A stretch of DNA of 31,877 bases from an uncultured Acidimicrobiia bacterium (GCA_937949585.1 CALEDW010000106.1:1-31877); one strand, 5' to 3'; shown: positions 1 to 8,521, counted from the stretch's first letter. A program made the numbers and translations. The notes: a model not told the origin generated them from the letters alone.

Positions 1-2
1 CC

Positions 3-434
3 GACGGGGCGGCGGCCGTGCTGATCACCAGCGAGGAGAAGGCCGCCGAGCTGGGGCTGCGGCCCCGGGCCCGGTTCTGCACCTTCGCGCTGGCCGGCGT
101 GGACCCGGTGCTCATGCTCACCGGCCCGATCCCGGCCACCACCAAGGTGCTGGAGCGGGCGAAGATGAGCCTCGACCAGATCGACCTGGTCGAGATCAAC
201 GAGGCGTTCGCGCCGGTGGTCCTCGCCTGGGCGAAGGAGCACCACCCCGACATGTCCAAGGTCAACGTGAACGGCGGTGCGATCGCCCTCGGGCACCCGC
301 TGGGCGCCTCAGGCGCCCGTCTGCTCGCCACGCTCCTCAACGAGCTGGAGCGGACCGGCGGGCGCTTCGGCCTCCAGACCATGTGCGAGGGCGGTGGGAT
401 GGCCAACGCGACGATCATCGAGCGGCTGGGCTGA
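3..434 (+). CDS. Acetyl-CoA C-acyltransferase (thiolase), C-terminal part
   Basis: This is the last 143 codons of a thiolase; the gene begins before the window and is open to its edge. Thiolases condense or cleave acyl-CoA and acetyl-CoA, in beta-oxidation or in acetoacetyl-CoA synthesis. Visible family motifs are EINEAFA, the NVNGGAIALGHPLGASGAR signature with the catalytic His of GHPLG, and the C-terminal MCEGGGMANA loop with the second active-site Cys. The acyl-accepting Cys near residue 90 would lie upstream of the window. The sequence resembles acetyl-CoA acetyltransferases of the FadA/AtoB group, but substrate length cannot be told from this part. The stop is TGA at 432, and the next gene starts 17 bases on in the same direction, so the two may share a transcript. 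Confidence 0.95.
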   Translation, partial: DGAAAVLITSEEKAAELGLRPRARFCTFALAGVDPVLMLTGPIPATTKVLERAKMSLDQIDLVEINEAFAPVVLAWAKEHHPDMSKVNVNGGAIALGHPLGASGARLLATLLNELERTGGRFGLQTMCEGGGMANATIIERLG

Positions 435-450
435 CCCGGCCGGGGGCGGG

Positions 451-708
451 ATGCTCGCCCTCAAGATCACCGTGGCCGTGGCCGTGGCGGTGCTGCTGTG
501 GCTGCTGGCCGTGCAGGTGGTACGGGTGCTGCTCGCCCCGCCCCCACCCGAGGAGCCCGACCCGGCGACCCTGCGGCCGGTCGACCTCACCTACGAGTGC
601 GGGGTGTGCGGCGTCCGGGTGCACATGACCGCCGCCCCCGGCGGCGCCGAACCCGAGGCGCCTCGCCACTGCCGGGAGGACATGCACCTCGTCGCCGGCG
701 GCGGTTGA
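451..708 (+). CDS. Small membrane protein with Cys motif (putative zinc ribbon)
   Basis: An 85-residue protein of unknown function. One hydrophobic helix spans about residues 5–28 (ITVAVAVAVLLWLLAVQVV), followed by a Pro/Glu-rich linker. A soluble tail holds ECGVCG (about residues 50–55) and a later Cys in HCRED. The CxxC knuckle plus further Cys/His suggests a small metal-binding or rubredoxin-like fold facing the cytoplasm; that is inference. The ATG at 451 was chosen because it directly precedes the membrane helix and follows a G-rich stretch; longer readings add only low-complexity Arg/Ser sequence. It lies 17 bases after the thiolase stop and converges with crgA. Confidence 0.7.
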   Translation: MLALKITVAVAVAVLLWLLAVQVVRVLLAPPPPEEPDPATLRPVDLTYECGVCGVRVHMTAAPGGAEPEAPRHCREDMHLVAGGG

Positions 709-734
709 GCGCCGCCCTCCCCGGGTCGCGGAAT

Positions 735-759
735 CCACAGACCTTTCCACAGTCTGTGG
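735..759. repeat. Perfect 8-bp inverted repeat in a CCACA-rich gap
   Basis: CCACAGAC (735–742) and GTCTGTGG (752–759) form a perfect inverted repeat with a 9-base loop, between two converging genes (ends at 708 and 779). No T-run follows, so it is not a classic intrinsic terminator, though it could end transcription from both sides. CCACA recurs three times between 735 and 768. Several 9-mers match the DnaA box TTATCCACA at 7 of 9 places: 731–739, 743–751 and the reverse strand of 755–763. Confidence 0.55.
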
Positions 760-778
760 GGAACCACAGGGGTGTAAC

Positions 779-1003
779 TCAGCGGTACTGGGTGGCGACG
801 AAGAACCCGGCGGCGATCTGGACCAGACCGAGGAGCAGGTAACGGTTCTGCACGCCGCCGGGCAGGATCCCCAGGTAGTTCACGATGATCACCAGGACCC
901 CCACCCCGAGCAGGGAGAACATCAGGGCAGGGACCCAGAGGGGGCTCGGGGGCTTGTGCTTGGGCGGCGGGGGTGTGTAGCGCGACCGCTTGCTCTTCGA
1001 CAC
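779..1003 (-). CDS. crgA: Cell division protein CrgA
   Basis: A 74-residue member of the actinobacterial CrgA family, a small membrane protein that associates with FtsZ and septal peptidoglycan synthases. It has the typical layout: a short basic N-terminus (SKSKRSRYTPPPPKHKPPS), a first helix (WVPALMFSLLGVGVLVIIVNYL), a short outer loop (GILPGGVQN) and a second helix (RYLLLGLVQIAAGFFVATQYR). The GTG at 1003 was chosen because it gives the family N-terminus VSKSK; a longer reading to 1111 adds unrelated residues that would overlap the divergent amidotransferase gene. Its position beside a TrpG/PabA-like gene and the pknB operon matches the conserved order in Mycobacterium. Confidence 0.93.
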   Translation of the reverse strand: MSKSKRSRYTPPPPKHKPPSPLWVPALMFSLLGVGVLVIIVNYLGILPGGVQNRYLLLGLVQIAAGFFVATQYR

Positions 1004-1073
1004 CGGCACGGAACCGCAGGATACCGGGCGCCCGGCCGGTGCCGTCCCGCGACGGCCCGGCGGGGTGGCTACC

Positions 1074-1679
1074 GTGACCGGCGTGGCGGCCCGGGTGCTG
1101 GTGATCGACAACTACGACTCGTTCGTCTACAACCTCGTCCAGTACCTCGGGGAGCTGGGGGCCGAGCCGGTGGTGCTCCGTCACGACGCCGCCACGCTCG
1201 GCGAGCTCGAGGCCCTGGCGCCCGACGCCGTCCTGATCTCTCCCGGCCCGGGCCGGCCCGAGCACGCCGGGGTGTCCATGGAGGCGATCGGGGCGTTCGG
1301 CGAGCGGGGCGTGCCCGTGCTGGGCGTCTGCCTCGGGCACCAGTGCATCGCGGCGCGCTACGGCGGCCGGGTCGTTCGGGCCGCGCAGGTGATGCACGGC
1401 AAGACCTCCGAGATCCACCACGAGGGTCGAGGGGTCTTCGCCGGTCTCCCGAACCCGCTGGTCGCCACCCGCTACCACTCACTGGTCGTCGATCCGGCCA
1501 CCGTGCCGGACGTCCTCGAGGTCACGGCCCGCACCGCCGACGGGGTGATCATGGGCCTTGCCCACCGGGACCATCCGATCCACGGAGTGCAGTTCCACCC
1601 CGAGTCGGTGCTGACCGAGGCCGGACACGACCTGCTCGCCAACTTCCTCGCCGCGGCAGGGTCGCCGACCCTTCGCTGA
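1074..1679 (+). CDS. Class I glutamine amidotransferase, TrpG/PabA family
   Basis: A 201-residue glutaminase subunit that releases ammonia from glutamine for aminodeoxychorismate synthase (folate) or anthranilate synthase (tryptophan). It opens with VLVIDNYDSFVYNLVQYL. It carries the nucleophile-elbow Cys in GVCLGHQC and the His/Glu of the triad in HGVQFHPESVLTE. The two activities cannot be separated from this chain, and many bacteria use one subunit for both. No trpE or pabB lies in the window. The GTG at 1074 has a GGCGGGG stretch about 9 bases upstream; GTG at 1083 is also possible and matches the usual family N-terminus more closely. Divergent from crgA with a gap of about 70 bases. Confidence 0.93.
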   Translation: MTGVAARVLVIDNYDSFVYNLVQYLGELGAEPVVLRHDAATLGELEALAPDAVLISPGPGRPEHAGVSMEAIGAFGERGVPVLGVCLGHQCIAARYGGRVVRAAQVMHGKTSEIHHEGRGVFAGLPNPLVATRYHSLVVDPATVPDVLEVTARTADGVIMGLAHRDHPIHGVQFHPESVLTEAGHDLLANFLAAAGSPTLR

Positions 1680-1721
1680 AGGGGGCCGGGCCGGCCGCTC
1701 CGCCTCCGCCCTGGGCCGGGC

Positions 1722-2525
1722 TCACGGGAGCCGGGCCAGCGCACCGGTGCGGACCGCGAGCCCGTCGGAGACGAGGCTGTCCAGCGCCCCCGGGTCCAGC
1801 TCGGCGACGGCGACCCGCCGCTCGGAGCGGAGGCGGGCCAGGACCTGCCCCCGGCGCTGGCGCAGCGACCCGGCGTAGGGCGCCCGGCGCCGGCCGGGCC
1901 CCGGGGGGAGCGCCCCTCGGGACCGGCAGCGTCGCCGCAGCGGGCACTCGTCGCAGGCCGGGCGGCGGGACCGGCACACGAGCGCCCCCAGGTCCATGAG
2001 CGCCCACAGGCGGTCACGACCCCGGAGCGGCGCGCCGACCCGGCGCATCTCGCGCTCCGCTTCCCGCCCTCCGAGGTGCCGCCCGCACACCCGTTCCAGC
2101 ACCCGGCGGATGTTCACGTCGACGGCGGGCAGGTCGCTGCCGTCGGCCTGCACGGCCACCGCCGCCGCGGTGTAGCGACCCACTCCGGGCAGTTCGGTGA
2201 GGTCGGCCGGCCAGCCGCAGGCGGCGATCCGGCGGGCGGCGAGCCAGAGTCGCCGGGCCCGGAGGGGGTAGCCGAGGCGGCCCCAGACCCGCAGCACGTC
2301 CCCGAGCGTCGCGTCGGCGGCGTCCCGGGGGGTGGGGAACCGGGCCAGGAACGCCTCCCAGACCGGCCGGACCCGGCTCACCTGGGTCTGGTGGAGCATC
2401 ACCTCGGCCACGAGCAGCGCCCAGCGGTCCCGGGTCGCCCTCCACGGCAGGTGGTGACGACCGTGAGCGGCGTACCAGCGGGCGAGCGGGACCGGCGGCC
2501 GGACCTGTGGCGCCGGGGCGGTCAC
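1722..2525 (-). CDS. mutY: A/G-specific adenine glycosylase, short form
   Basis: A 267-residue HhH-GPD DNA glycosylase that removes adenine paired with 8-oxoguanine. Visible features are the catalytic Glu41 in LLVAEVMLHQTQV, the hairpin LPGVGRYTAAAV, the catalytic Asp136 in PAVDVNIRR, and a [4Fe-4S] cluster of Cys184, 191, 194 and 200 with the C-x6-C-x2-C-x5-C spacing. After the cluster only about 65 residues remain, so the NUDIX-like 8-oxoG-reading domain of E. coli MutY (350 residues) is missing or reduced to a small winged segment. The GTG start overlaps the pknB stop (GTGA, 2522–2525), so it should be translated together with pknB. That places a repair gene at the tail of a cell-wall signalling operon. 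Confidence 0.92.
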   Translation of the reverse strand: MTAPAPQVRPPVPLARWYAAHGRHHLPWRATRDRWALLVAEVMLHQTQVSRVRPVWEAFLARFPTPRDAADATLGDVLRVWGRLGYPLRARRLWLAARRIAACGWPADLTELPGVGRYTAAAVAVQADGSDLPAVDVNIRRVLERVCGRHLGGREAEREMRRVGAPLRGRDRLWALMDLGALVCRSRRPACDECPLRRRCRSRGALPPGPGRRRAPYAGSLRQRRGQVLARLRSERRVAVAELDPGALDSLVSDGLAVRTGALARLP

Positions 2526-4414
2526 GGCGTGGTGGTGGTCGTGGTGGTTCCGGGAGGACCCGCACCCACGGTGATCGTGACCTGCGATCCCCGAGGGGCG
2601 TCGCTGCCGGCGAAGGGGTTCTGGGCGATCACCCGTCCCCGGTTGGCCGGCGTCGACGCGGTGGTCACCACCCGCACCGTGAAACCGGCTCCGCGCAGGG
2701 TGGCGGTGGCCTGCGGTTGGGTCATGCCGACCACATCGGGGACGGTGACGGTGTCGGGACCCGAGGAGACCACGAGCCGGACCGTGGAGCCGCGGGGCGC
2801 GGGGGTACCGCCCGGTGGTTCGGTGCGGATCACCAGACCGGCCTCCACGGCGTCGCTCGGTTCGGTGACCTTCTCCACCGTGAAGCCCGCCCGGTTGAGG
2901 ACCTGGGTGGCCGCCACCTGCTCGGTGCCGGTCACGTCGGGCACGGTGACGAGCTCCGCCCCCGAGGAGACGAACACCACCACCACCGAGCCGCGCTCGA
3001 CGCGCCGTCCGGCGGGGGGACGGGTGCGGATCACCCGTCCGGCCTCCACCCGCTCGCTCGGCTCGTCACGCCGCTCCGCCTCCAGGCCGGCCGCCTCGAG
3101 GGTCGCGACGGCGTCCTCGAAGGTCTGGTCGACGACGTCGGGTACGGCGACCGTCCCGACCCCGGCGCTCACGGTGAGGGTGACCTCGCTGCCCCGGTCG
3201 ACCACGGTCCCGCCCTCGGGTCGCTGGCGGACCACCGTCCCCTCCGGTTGCAGGTCGTTGGCGACCCGCTCCACCCGCACCCGCAGGCCTTCCGCCTCGA
3301 GGGTGGCCCGGGCCACGGCAACGGGCCGGCCCACGACGTCGGGTACGGTCACCGTGCCCGAGGCGGTGTTCGAACGGAGCTGCGCGGCGAGGAGGCCGCC
3401 CACCACCCCGATGAGGATCCCCACGGCCACCAGCAGCGCCACCACCGGTCCCCGCCGGCGCCGACGGGCGGGGAGCGCGGTGGCGGCCGGGCTCGGGGCG
3501 GGGGCCGCCGGGACCACGGCGGTGGGCGGAGGCAGCGCACCGGTCGCGGCGCCCGGCCCACCGGCCCGTTCCCCTGCCCCGGCCACCGGCTCGCCCCGGC
3601 GGAACCGCAGCAAGTCGGCCCGGAGGTCGTCGGCCGATTGGTAACGGTCGTCGGGGGCCTTGGCCAGGGCGGTCAGGATGATGCGTTCGAGGTCGGCGGG
3701 CAGGCCGGGCAGACGGCCGGACGGCGGCGGCAGCGGCTCCCGCACGTGCTGGTAGGCGACCGAGACGGGGTTCTCACCCCGGTACGGTGTGGTGCCGGTG
3801 GCCATCTCGTAGAGCACCACGCCCAGCGAGTACACGTCGGAGCGGGCGTCGACGGGCAGGCCCTGGGCCTGTTCGGGCGAGAAGTAGGCGGCGGTGCCCA
3901 TCACCGAACCGGTCTGGGTGAGCCCGTCGTCGCCGCCGGCGGCCCGGGCGATCCCGAAGTCGGTGACCTTCACGCCTCCGAGCCGCCCGAGCAGCACGTT
4001 GCCGGGCTTCACGTCGCGGTGGACGATGCCGTGGCGGTGCGCGAAGGACAGCCCGGCGGCGATCTGCTCCCCGATCTCGGCGACCCGCAGCGGAGCGAGC
4101 GGACCCTCGGCGGCGATGACGTCCCGCAGGGTGCGGCCCTCGACGTACTCCATCACGATGAACGGCGTCCCGCCCTCCTCACCCCAGTCGTAGACCGACA
4201 CGATGTTGGGGTGGCTGAGCCGGGCCGCGGCCTGCGCCTCACGCCGGAAGCGCTCCACGAACGCGGGGTCGGCGGCGAGCTCACCAGAGAGGACCTTGAG
4301 GGCGACGAGACGGTCGAGCTTCAGGTCCCGGACGAGGTGCACGGTGGCCATCCCGCCCCGGGCGATCTCGCGTACGACCTCGTAGCGGTTGCCGAAGCGG
4401 CGGGGTGGGTTCAT
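2522..4414 (-). CDS. pknB: Serine/threonine kinase with four PASTA domains (PknB type)
   Basis: A 630-residue membrane kinase that senses muropeptides or lipid II outside the cell and phosphorylates division and wall proteins. The kinase domain covers about 10–275: glycine loop ARGGMATV, Lys40 in VALKVL, HRDVKPGN with Asp134, DFG at 152–154, and activation loop TGSVMGTAAYFSPE. A Pro/Ala-rich juxtamembrane stretch precedes five Arg (317–321) and one helix (about 323–345). Four PASTA repeats follow at about 354–417, 420–484, 487–552 and 554–618, each opening with a VPDV-type motif. A Thr-rich tail ends the chain. Mycobacterium carries pknA beside pknB; here there is no second kinase. The ATG start lies 26 bases after the pbpA stop. 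Confidence 0.97.
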   Translation of the reverse strand: MNPPRRFGNRYEVVREIARGGMATVHLVRDLKLDRLVALKVLSGELAADPAFVERFRREAQAAARLSHPNIVSVYDWGEEGGTPFIVMEYVEGRTLRDVIAAEGPLAPLRVAEIGEQIAAGLSFAHRHGIVHRDVKPGNVLLGRLGGVKVTDFGIARAAGGDDGLTQTGSVMGTAAYFSPEQAQGLPVDARSDVYSLGVVLYEMATGTTPYRGENPVSVAYQHVREPLPPPSGRLPGLPADLERIILTALAKAPDDRYQSADDLRADLLRFRRGEPVAGAGERAGGPGAATGALPPPTAVVPAAPAPSPAATALPARRRRRGPVVALLVAVGILIGVVGGLLAAQLRSNTASGTVTVPDVVGRPVAVARATLEAEGLRVRVERVANDLQPEGTVVRQRPEGGTVVDRGSEVTLTVSAGVGTVAVPDVVDQTFEDAVATLEAAGLEAERRDEPSERVEAGRVIRTRPPAGRRVERGSVVVVFVSSGAELVTVPDVTGTEQVAATQVLNRAGFTVEKVTEPSDAVEAGLVIRTEPPGGTPAPRGSTVRLVVSSGPDTVTVPDVVGMTQPQATATLRGAGFTVRVVTTASTPANRGRVIAQNPFAGSDAPRGSQVTITVGAGPPGTTTTTTTP

Positions 4415-4440
4415 GGCGGGCGCGTCACGCTACCGGCCCG

Positions 4441-5898
4441 TCAGCGCCCGAGCAGGGAGCGCAGCACCTGCGCGGCGACGGGTGCCGCCACCCGCCCTCC
4501 GGTCGCCTCGTCGCGCAGGGTCCCCCCGTTCTCCACCAGCACCGCCACGGCGTAGCGCGGCGCGTCGGCCGGCGCGAAGGCCACGAACCATGCGTGCGGC
4601 GGGCAGCCCTGCCCGCACTGGGCGGTGCCGGTCTTGCCGGCCACCGCCACCCCCGGGATGCGCGCCGCGGTGCCGGTGCCGCGTTCGACGGTGGCGACCA
4701 TGAAACCGGTGATCGTGGCGGCGTGCTCCGGGGAGGCCGCCCGCCGCCACCCCTGCGGTTCGGTCCGGCGCAACACCCGGCCGTCGGCGTCGCGGATCTC
4801 GGCCACCACGTGGGGGTGCATCACCACCCCCCCGTTGGCGATCGCGGCGGCGGCCAACGCCATGTGCAGGGGGGTGACCGCCACCGGTCCCTGTCCGATC
4901 CCGGCCAGCGCGAACGCCGGTTGCTCGAGCTTCCACTGCTCTGGCCGCGGTCCGGAGCCCGCCACCGCCGAAGGGTCGAGGTCGAGTGGGGGGGCGGTGG
5001 TGATCCCGAAGGCGTCGATGGTGGTGGGGAAGGCGGGGCCGAGTTCGAGGCCGAGGGCGGCGAAGGTCGTGTTGCACGAACGGACGAAGCCCTGTTCGAG
5101 GGTGCCGCCGCAGGCCCGGCCCCCGAAGTTCTGGATCCGGTTGCGGCTCTGGGGCAGCGGGATGGAGGTGACCTCGGGGAACGTCCTGCCCGGGGTGGCG
5201 ATCCCTTCGGCGAGGGCGGCGGCGGTGGTGACGATCTTGAACGTCGAGCCGGGCGGGTACCGCTCGCGGTAGGCGCGGGGGAGGGCCGGGTTCGCCGGAT
5301 CGGCCCGCAGGAGGTCGAAGGCGGCCTGGACCTGCTTCGGGTCGTGGCCGGCGAGCGGGGTCGGGTCGAACGACGGGTTGGAGTACATGGCGACGATCGC
5401 ACCGGTGGCCGGTTCGATCACGACCACCGAGCCGCGCTGGCCGGCCAGGGCCTCGCGGGCGGCGAGCTGCGCGTCGGAGCGGAGGCTGAGGACCACGGTG
5501 CCGACCGGCGGGCGGCCGAGCAGCACGTCGCCGAGCTCCTCGAGGCGGAGGCGCAGGGAGCGGCGGCCGAGCAGCACGTCGTTGTAGGTCCGTTCCACAC
5601 CGGTGCTGCCCACCACGACCGACTGGTAGCCGACGACCTGGGCGAAGAGCGCTCCGGTGGGGTACTCCCGCTGCCAGCGGTACTCGTCGTCGCTGGGCAC
5701 CGATCGGGCGAGCACCACCCCGTCGGCGCTGATGATGTCGCCCCGCTCGGTGGTGAAGTCGCGCAGGAACGTGCGGGCGTTGCGGGGGTCGGTGGCCAGC
5801 CGGTCGGCGGCGATGACCTGGAGGTAGGTGAGCTGGGCGATGAGCAGGCAGAACAGCACCGAGATCCCGGCCGCGACCCGCCGGATCGAGCGGTTCAC
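4441..5898 (-). CDS. pbpA: Penicillin-binding protein PbpA (class B transpeptidase)
   Basis: A 485-residue class B PBP that crosslinks peptidoglycan together with the SEDS polymerase encoded just upstream. An N-terminal anchor helix (about 8–30) precedes a dimerisation region starting at RDFTTERGDIISADG. The transpeptidase motifs are in order: SxxK at PPGSTFK (Ser218, Lys221), SxN at SCN (274–276) and KTG at AGKTGTAQ (Lys422). Two further Cys sit in AQCGQGCPP just after KTG. The start is GTG at 5898, overlapping the rodA stop as GTGA. Longer readings run through rodA and are shadows. Confidence 0.96.
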   Translation of the reverse strand: MNRSIRRVAAGISVLFCLLIAQLTYLQVIAADRLATDPRNARTFLRDFTTERGDIISADGVVLARSVPSDDEYRWQREYPTGALFAQVVGYQSVVVGSTGVERTYNDVLLGRRSLRLRLEELGDVLLGRPPVGTVVLSLRSDAQLAAREALAGQRGSVVVIEPATGAIVAMYSNPSFDPTPLAGHDPKQVQAAFDLLRADPANPALPRAYRERYPPGSTFKIVTTAAALAEGIATPGRTFPEVTSIPLPQSRNRIQNFGGRACGGTLEQGFVRSCNTTFAALGLELGPAFPTTIDAFGITTAPPLDLDPSAVAGSGPRPEQWKLEQPAFALAGIGQGPVAVTPLHMALAAAAIANGGVVMHPHVVAEIRDADGRVLRRTEPQGWRRAASPEHAATITGFMVATVERGTGTAARIPGVAVAGKTGTAQCGQGCPPHAWFVAFAPADAPRYAVAVLVENGGTLRDEATGGRVAAPVAAQVLRSLLGR

Positions 5899-7262
5899 GG
5901 CGCGACCGCCGCCGGTTCGAGGTGTCGGGCCCGCCGCCGGGCGTCGTCGAGTGCCCCCCGGGCCGTCTCGTCGGAGATGCGCAGCAGCAGCGCCACGATC
6001 ACGAAGTTCGCCACCAGCGACGACCCGCCGTAGGAGACGAACGGGAGGGTGACGCCGGTGAGCGGGATCACCCGGGTGACACCGCCGACGATCACGAACG
6101 TCTGGACGCCGAGGATCGTGGCCAGCCCGGCTGCGAAGAGCTGGGAGAACGGCCGGGGCGCCTCGACCGCCACCCGGAAGGCCCGGCCGACCAGCAGGAG
6201 GAACGCGGCGAGCACCGCCAGGGTGCCGGCGAACCCGAGCTCCTCGCCGAGGGCGGGGAGCACGAAGTCGGTGGCGGCGTTGGGGATGAGGTCGGGCCGC
6301 CCGAGCCCGAGGCCGGTCCCGGTGAGACCACCTTCCCCGAGCGCGAAGAGGCTCTGGGCGAGCTGGTAGCCGCGGCCCTGGACGTCGGCCCAGGGGTCGA
6401 GCCAGGTCTGCACCCGGTCGGTGACGTGCGTGAAGTTCCGGTACGCGAAGACCGCGGCCCCCGAGAACAGGAGCAGACCGGCGAGCAGGTACGCGAGGCG
6501 GCCGGTGGCCATGTACAGCATGGCCACGAACACCGTGAAGAAGAGCAGGGAGGAGCCGAGGTCCTTCTGGTTCACCATGATGAGGATCGAGATGCCCCAG
6601 GGCACCAGGACCGGACCGAGATGGCGTGCATCGGGGAGCGAGAGGCGCCCGAGGCGCCGCGAACCGGTGGTGAGGACTTCCCGGTGGTCGGTGAGGTACG
6701 CGGCGAAGAACACGACGAGCAGGACCTTGGCGGCCTCGCCGGGCTGGAAGTTCAGCGTCCCGACCCGGATCCACAACCGGGCTCCGTTGGCCTCGTAGCC
6801 GAGTCCGGGCACGAGGGGCAGCAGGAGCGCCACCACCCCGGCCAGGAGGATGCTGTAGCGGTAGCGCTCGAGGGTCCGTACCCGCCGCACGCCGGCGACG
6901 GTGCCCACGAAGGCGGCCATCCCCACCCCGACCCACACGGCCTGGGTGAGGGCGAGCCGCCGTTCGGGGGGGACCGCGAGGTCGAGCCGGGCGATGGTGA
7001 CGAACCCCAGCCCGGCCAGCAGCGCCGCCAGTGGCAGGAGAGTGGCGTCGGCGAAGGGGGCGAGCCGGCGCAGCGCGAGGTGACCGAGACCGAACAAGCC
7101 GAGCACGACCGCCAGGAACCCCCACAGGTCGGGGGGCAGGGCCGGGGCCTCCGAGAGGGCGAGGAGCACGTAGCCGCCGGCCGTGACGAGGGCGGCGAGC
7201 AGACCCAGGCCCAGCTCCCGGACCCGGCGGTCGGTGAGGAACGTGCCGCCGTCCCCGCTCAC
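5895..7262 (-). CDS. rodA: SEDS peptidoglycan glycosyltransferase RodA/FtsW
   Basis: A 455-residue polytopic protein of the SEDS family, which polymerises lipid II into glycan strands and pairs with a class B PBP (here pbpA, directly downstream). About ten hydrophobic helices can be read. Family motifs include the loop LTGTGLGLGRPDLIPNAATD with FVLPALGEELGFAG, and the last helices with VIPLTGVTLPFVSYGGSS. The N-terminus VSGDGGTFLTDRRVREL precedes the first helix. GTG at 7262 was chosen because it overlaps the pstP stop (GTGA), the same coupling seen through this operon. Gene order favours RodA over FtsW. Confidence 0.95.
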   Translation of the reverse strand: MSGDGGTFLTDRRVRELGLGLLAALVTAGGYVLLALSEAPALPPDLWGFLAVVLGLFGLGHLALRRLAPFADATLLPLAALLAGLGFVTIARLDLAVPPERRLALTQAVWVGVGMAAFVGTVAGVRRVRTLERYRYSILLAGVVALLLPLVPGLGYEANGARLWIRVGTLNFQPGEAAKVLLVVFFAAYLTDHREVLTTGSRRLGRLSLPDARHLGPVLVPWGISILIMVNQKDLGSSLLFFTVFVAMLYMATGRLAYLLAGLLLFSGAAVFAYRNFTHVTDRVQTWLDPWADVQGRGYQLAQSLFALGEGGLTGTGLGLGRPDLIPNAATDFVLPALGEELGFAGTLAVLAAFLLLVGRAFRVAVEAPRPFSQLFAAGLATILGVQTFVIVGGVTRVIPLTGVTLPFVSYGGSSLVANFVIVALLLRISDETARGALDDARRRARHLEPAAVAP

Positions 7263-8521
7263 GGTGCCGGTCGAGGGGCCGGAGCGGGCGCAGCGGGCGG
7301 CGCCGGGCCGGGGACGGGGGACGTCTGCGGCGAGGTGAGGGCGGCCGGTGCGGCCCGTCGGTCGAGGCGACCGACGAACGCCACCGCGTCGCCGAGCCGG
7401 GCGAACGACGGGGAGCGCTCCACCTGCCCGGCCGCCGCCTCGGTGAGCTCGTCGCGACGCAGGCCGGTGCGTTCCCGCACGGTGGCGTCCCACCACAACA
7501 GTCCGCCGGGGCGCCCCTGGTAGATCGTGACGCGCTCGGTCGCGTCGAAGGCCACGAAGTAGGTGCGACGGGCGTAGTACGCGGTGGCCGCCACCGCGAA
7601 CCCCAGGATCACCAGCACCGGCACGGCCACCCACAGCGAACGCGCGGCCAGCCGCAGGCCGCGGGGCACCCGGACGCGGCCGCGGTGCCCGGGTTCGGCC
7701 GGGGTCGGGACCGGTGCCGCTCGGATGCCCCCCGGGGCCGGGTCGCTCGGTGCGGCCCGCCGGTCGGGATCCGCGGGCGGTGCCGGTACCACCGCACCCA
7801 GAGGCCGGGCGAGCGGGTCGTCGTCGACGACGTCGATCACCACCACCGTGACGTTGTCCTCACCCCCGGCCTCGTTGGCGAGGTCGACGAGGACGTTGGC
7901 GGCCCGGGTCGGGTCGGGCTCGGTGGCCAGCACCGCGGCGATCCGTTCGTCGGGCACCATCGTCGGCAGCCCGTCGGAGCAGAGCAGCACCCGGTCGCCC
8001 GGCCCGAGGGCCAGGTGCACGATGTCGACGTCGAGGGCGTCCTCCACCCCGAGGGCCCGGGTGACCACCGACCGGTAAGGGTGCACGGTGGCCTCGGCGG
8101 CGGTGATCTGCCCGTCCCGCACGAGGTCGGCCACGAGGCTGTGGTCGGCGGTGACCTGGTGCAGCGCGCCGTCCCGCCAGAGGTAGGCGCGGGAATCGCC
8201 GACGTGAGCGAGGGTCAGGCCCGACCCGTCACCCAGCGCTGCGGTGAGGGTGGTGCCCATGCCCCGCAACTCCGGGTCGGCGGCGGCCTGGGCCAGGACC
8301 GCCTCGTTGGCGGCACGGACCGCGTCGGGGAGGGCGGTGCCCTCCCGGATCCGGGTCCGCAGGGCGGCCACCGCGGTGGCGCTGGCGACCTCGCCGCCGC
8401 GATGGCCCCCCATCCCGTCGGCCACGGCGAACAGCGCCAGGCTCGGCTCGAGCAGGTAGGCATCCTCGTTGCCGTCCCGGACCCGACCCCGGTCGGTGGC
8501 ACCGCCGGCGACGAGCCTCAC
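7259..8521 (-). CDS. pstP: PP2C-type Ser/Thr phosphatase with one membrane helix (PstP)
   Basis: A 420-residue metal-dependent phosphatase, partner of PknB, which removes phosphate from the kinase and its targets. The PP2C domain fills about the first 240 residues, with the metal and active-site motifs GRVRDGNEDAYL, VADGMGGHRGGE, LAHVGDSRAYL, LLCSDGL and GGEDNVTVVVID. A Pro/Ala linker leads to one helix (SLWVAVPVLVILGFAVAATAYYA). A small outer domain follows (RRTYFVAFDATERVTIYQGR…), then a Pro/Ala tail. This matches mycobacterial PstP. The GTG start at 8521 overlaps the fhaB stop. Confidence 0.95.
   Translation of the reverse strand: MRLVAGGATDRGRVRDGNEDAYLLEPSLALFAVADGMGGHRGGEVASATAVAALRTRIREGTALPDAVRAANEAVLAQAAADPELRGMGTTLTAALGDGSGLTLAHVGDSRAYLWRDGALHQVTADHSLVADLVRDGQITAAEATVHPYRSVVTRALGVEDALDVDIVHLALGPGDRVLLCSDGLPTMVPDERIAAVLATEPDPTRAANVLVDLANEAGGEDNVTVVVIDVVDDDPLARPLGAVVPAPPADPDRRAAPSDPAPGGIRAAPVPTPAEPGHRGRVRVPRGLRLAARSLWVAVPVLVILGFAVAATAYYARRTYFVAFDATERVTIYQGRPGGLLWWDATVRERTGLRRDELTEAAAGQVERSPSFARLGDAVAFVGRLDRRAAPAALTSPQTSPVPGPAPPAAPAPAPRPAP

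Noticed and set aside
1109..1130. CTACGAC in the amidotransferase gene as a further BlaI operator
   Set aside because: Only one half-site matches; the right half is CGTCTAC rather than GTCGTAG, and it lies inside the conserved NYDSFVYN codons.
1680..1721. Intrinsic terminator between the amidotransferase gene and mutY
   Set aside because: The stretch is GC-rich with partial self-similarity (GGGCCGGGC), but the arms are direct rather than inverted and no T-run follows.
2507..4555. Long plus-strand open frame of 682 codons opposite pknB
   Set aside because: It is the antisense of a clear PASTA kinase; its translation is low-complexity Gly/Arg/His/Asp with no domain, as expected for GC-rich shadows. 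The same holds for the long plus frames at 4405–6033, 5922–7523, 11488–13896 and 27734–31087.
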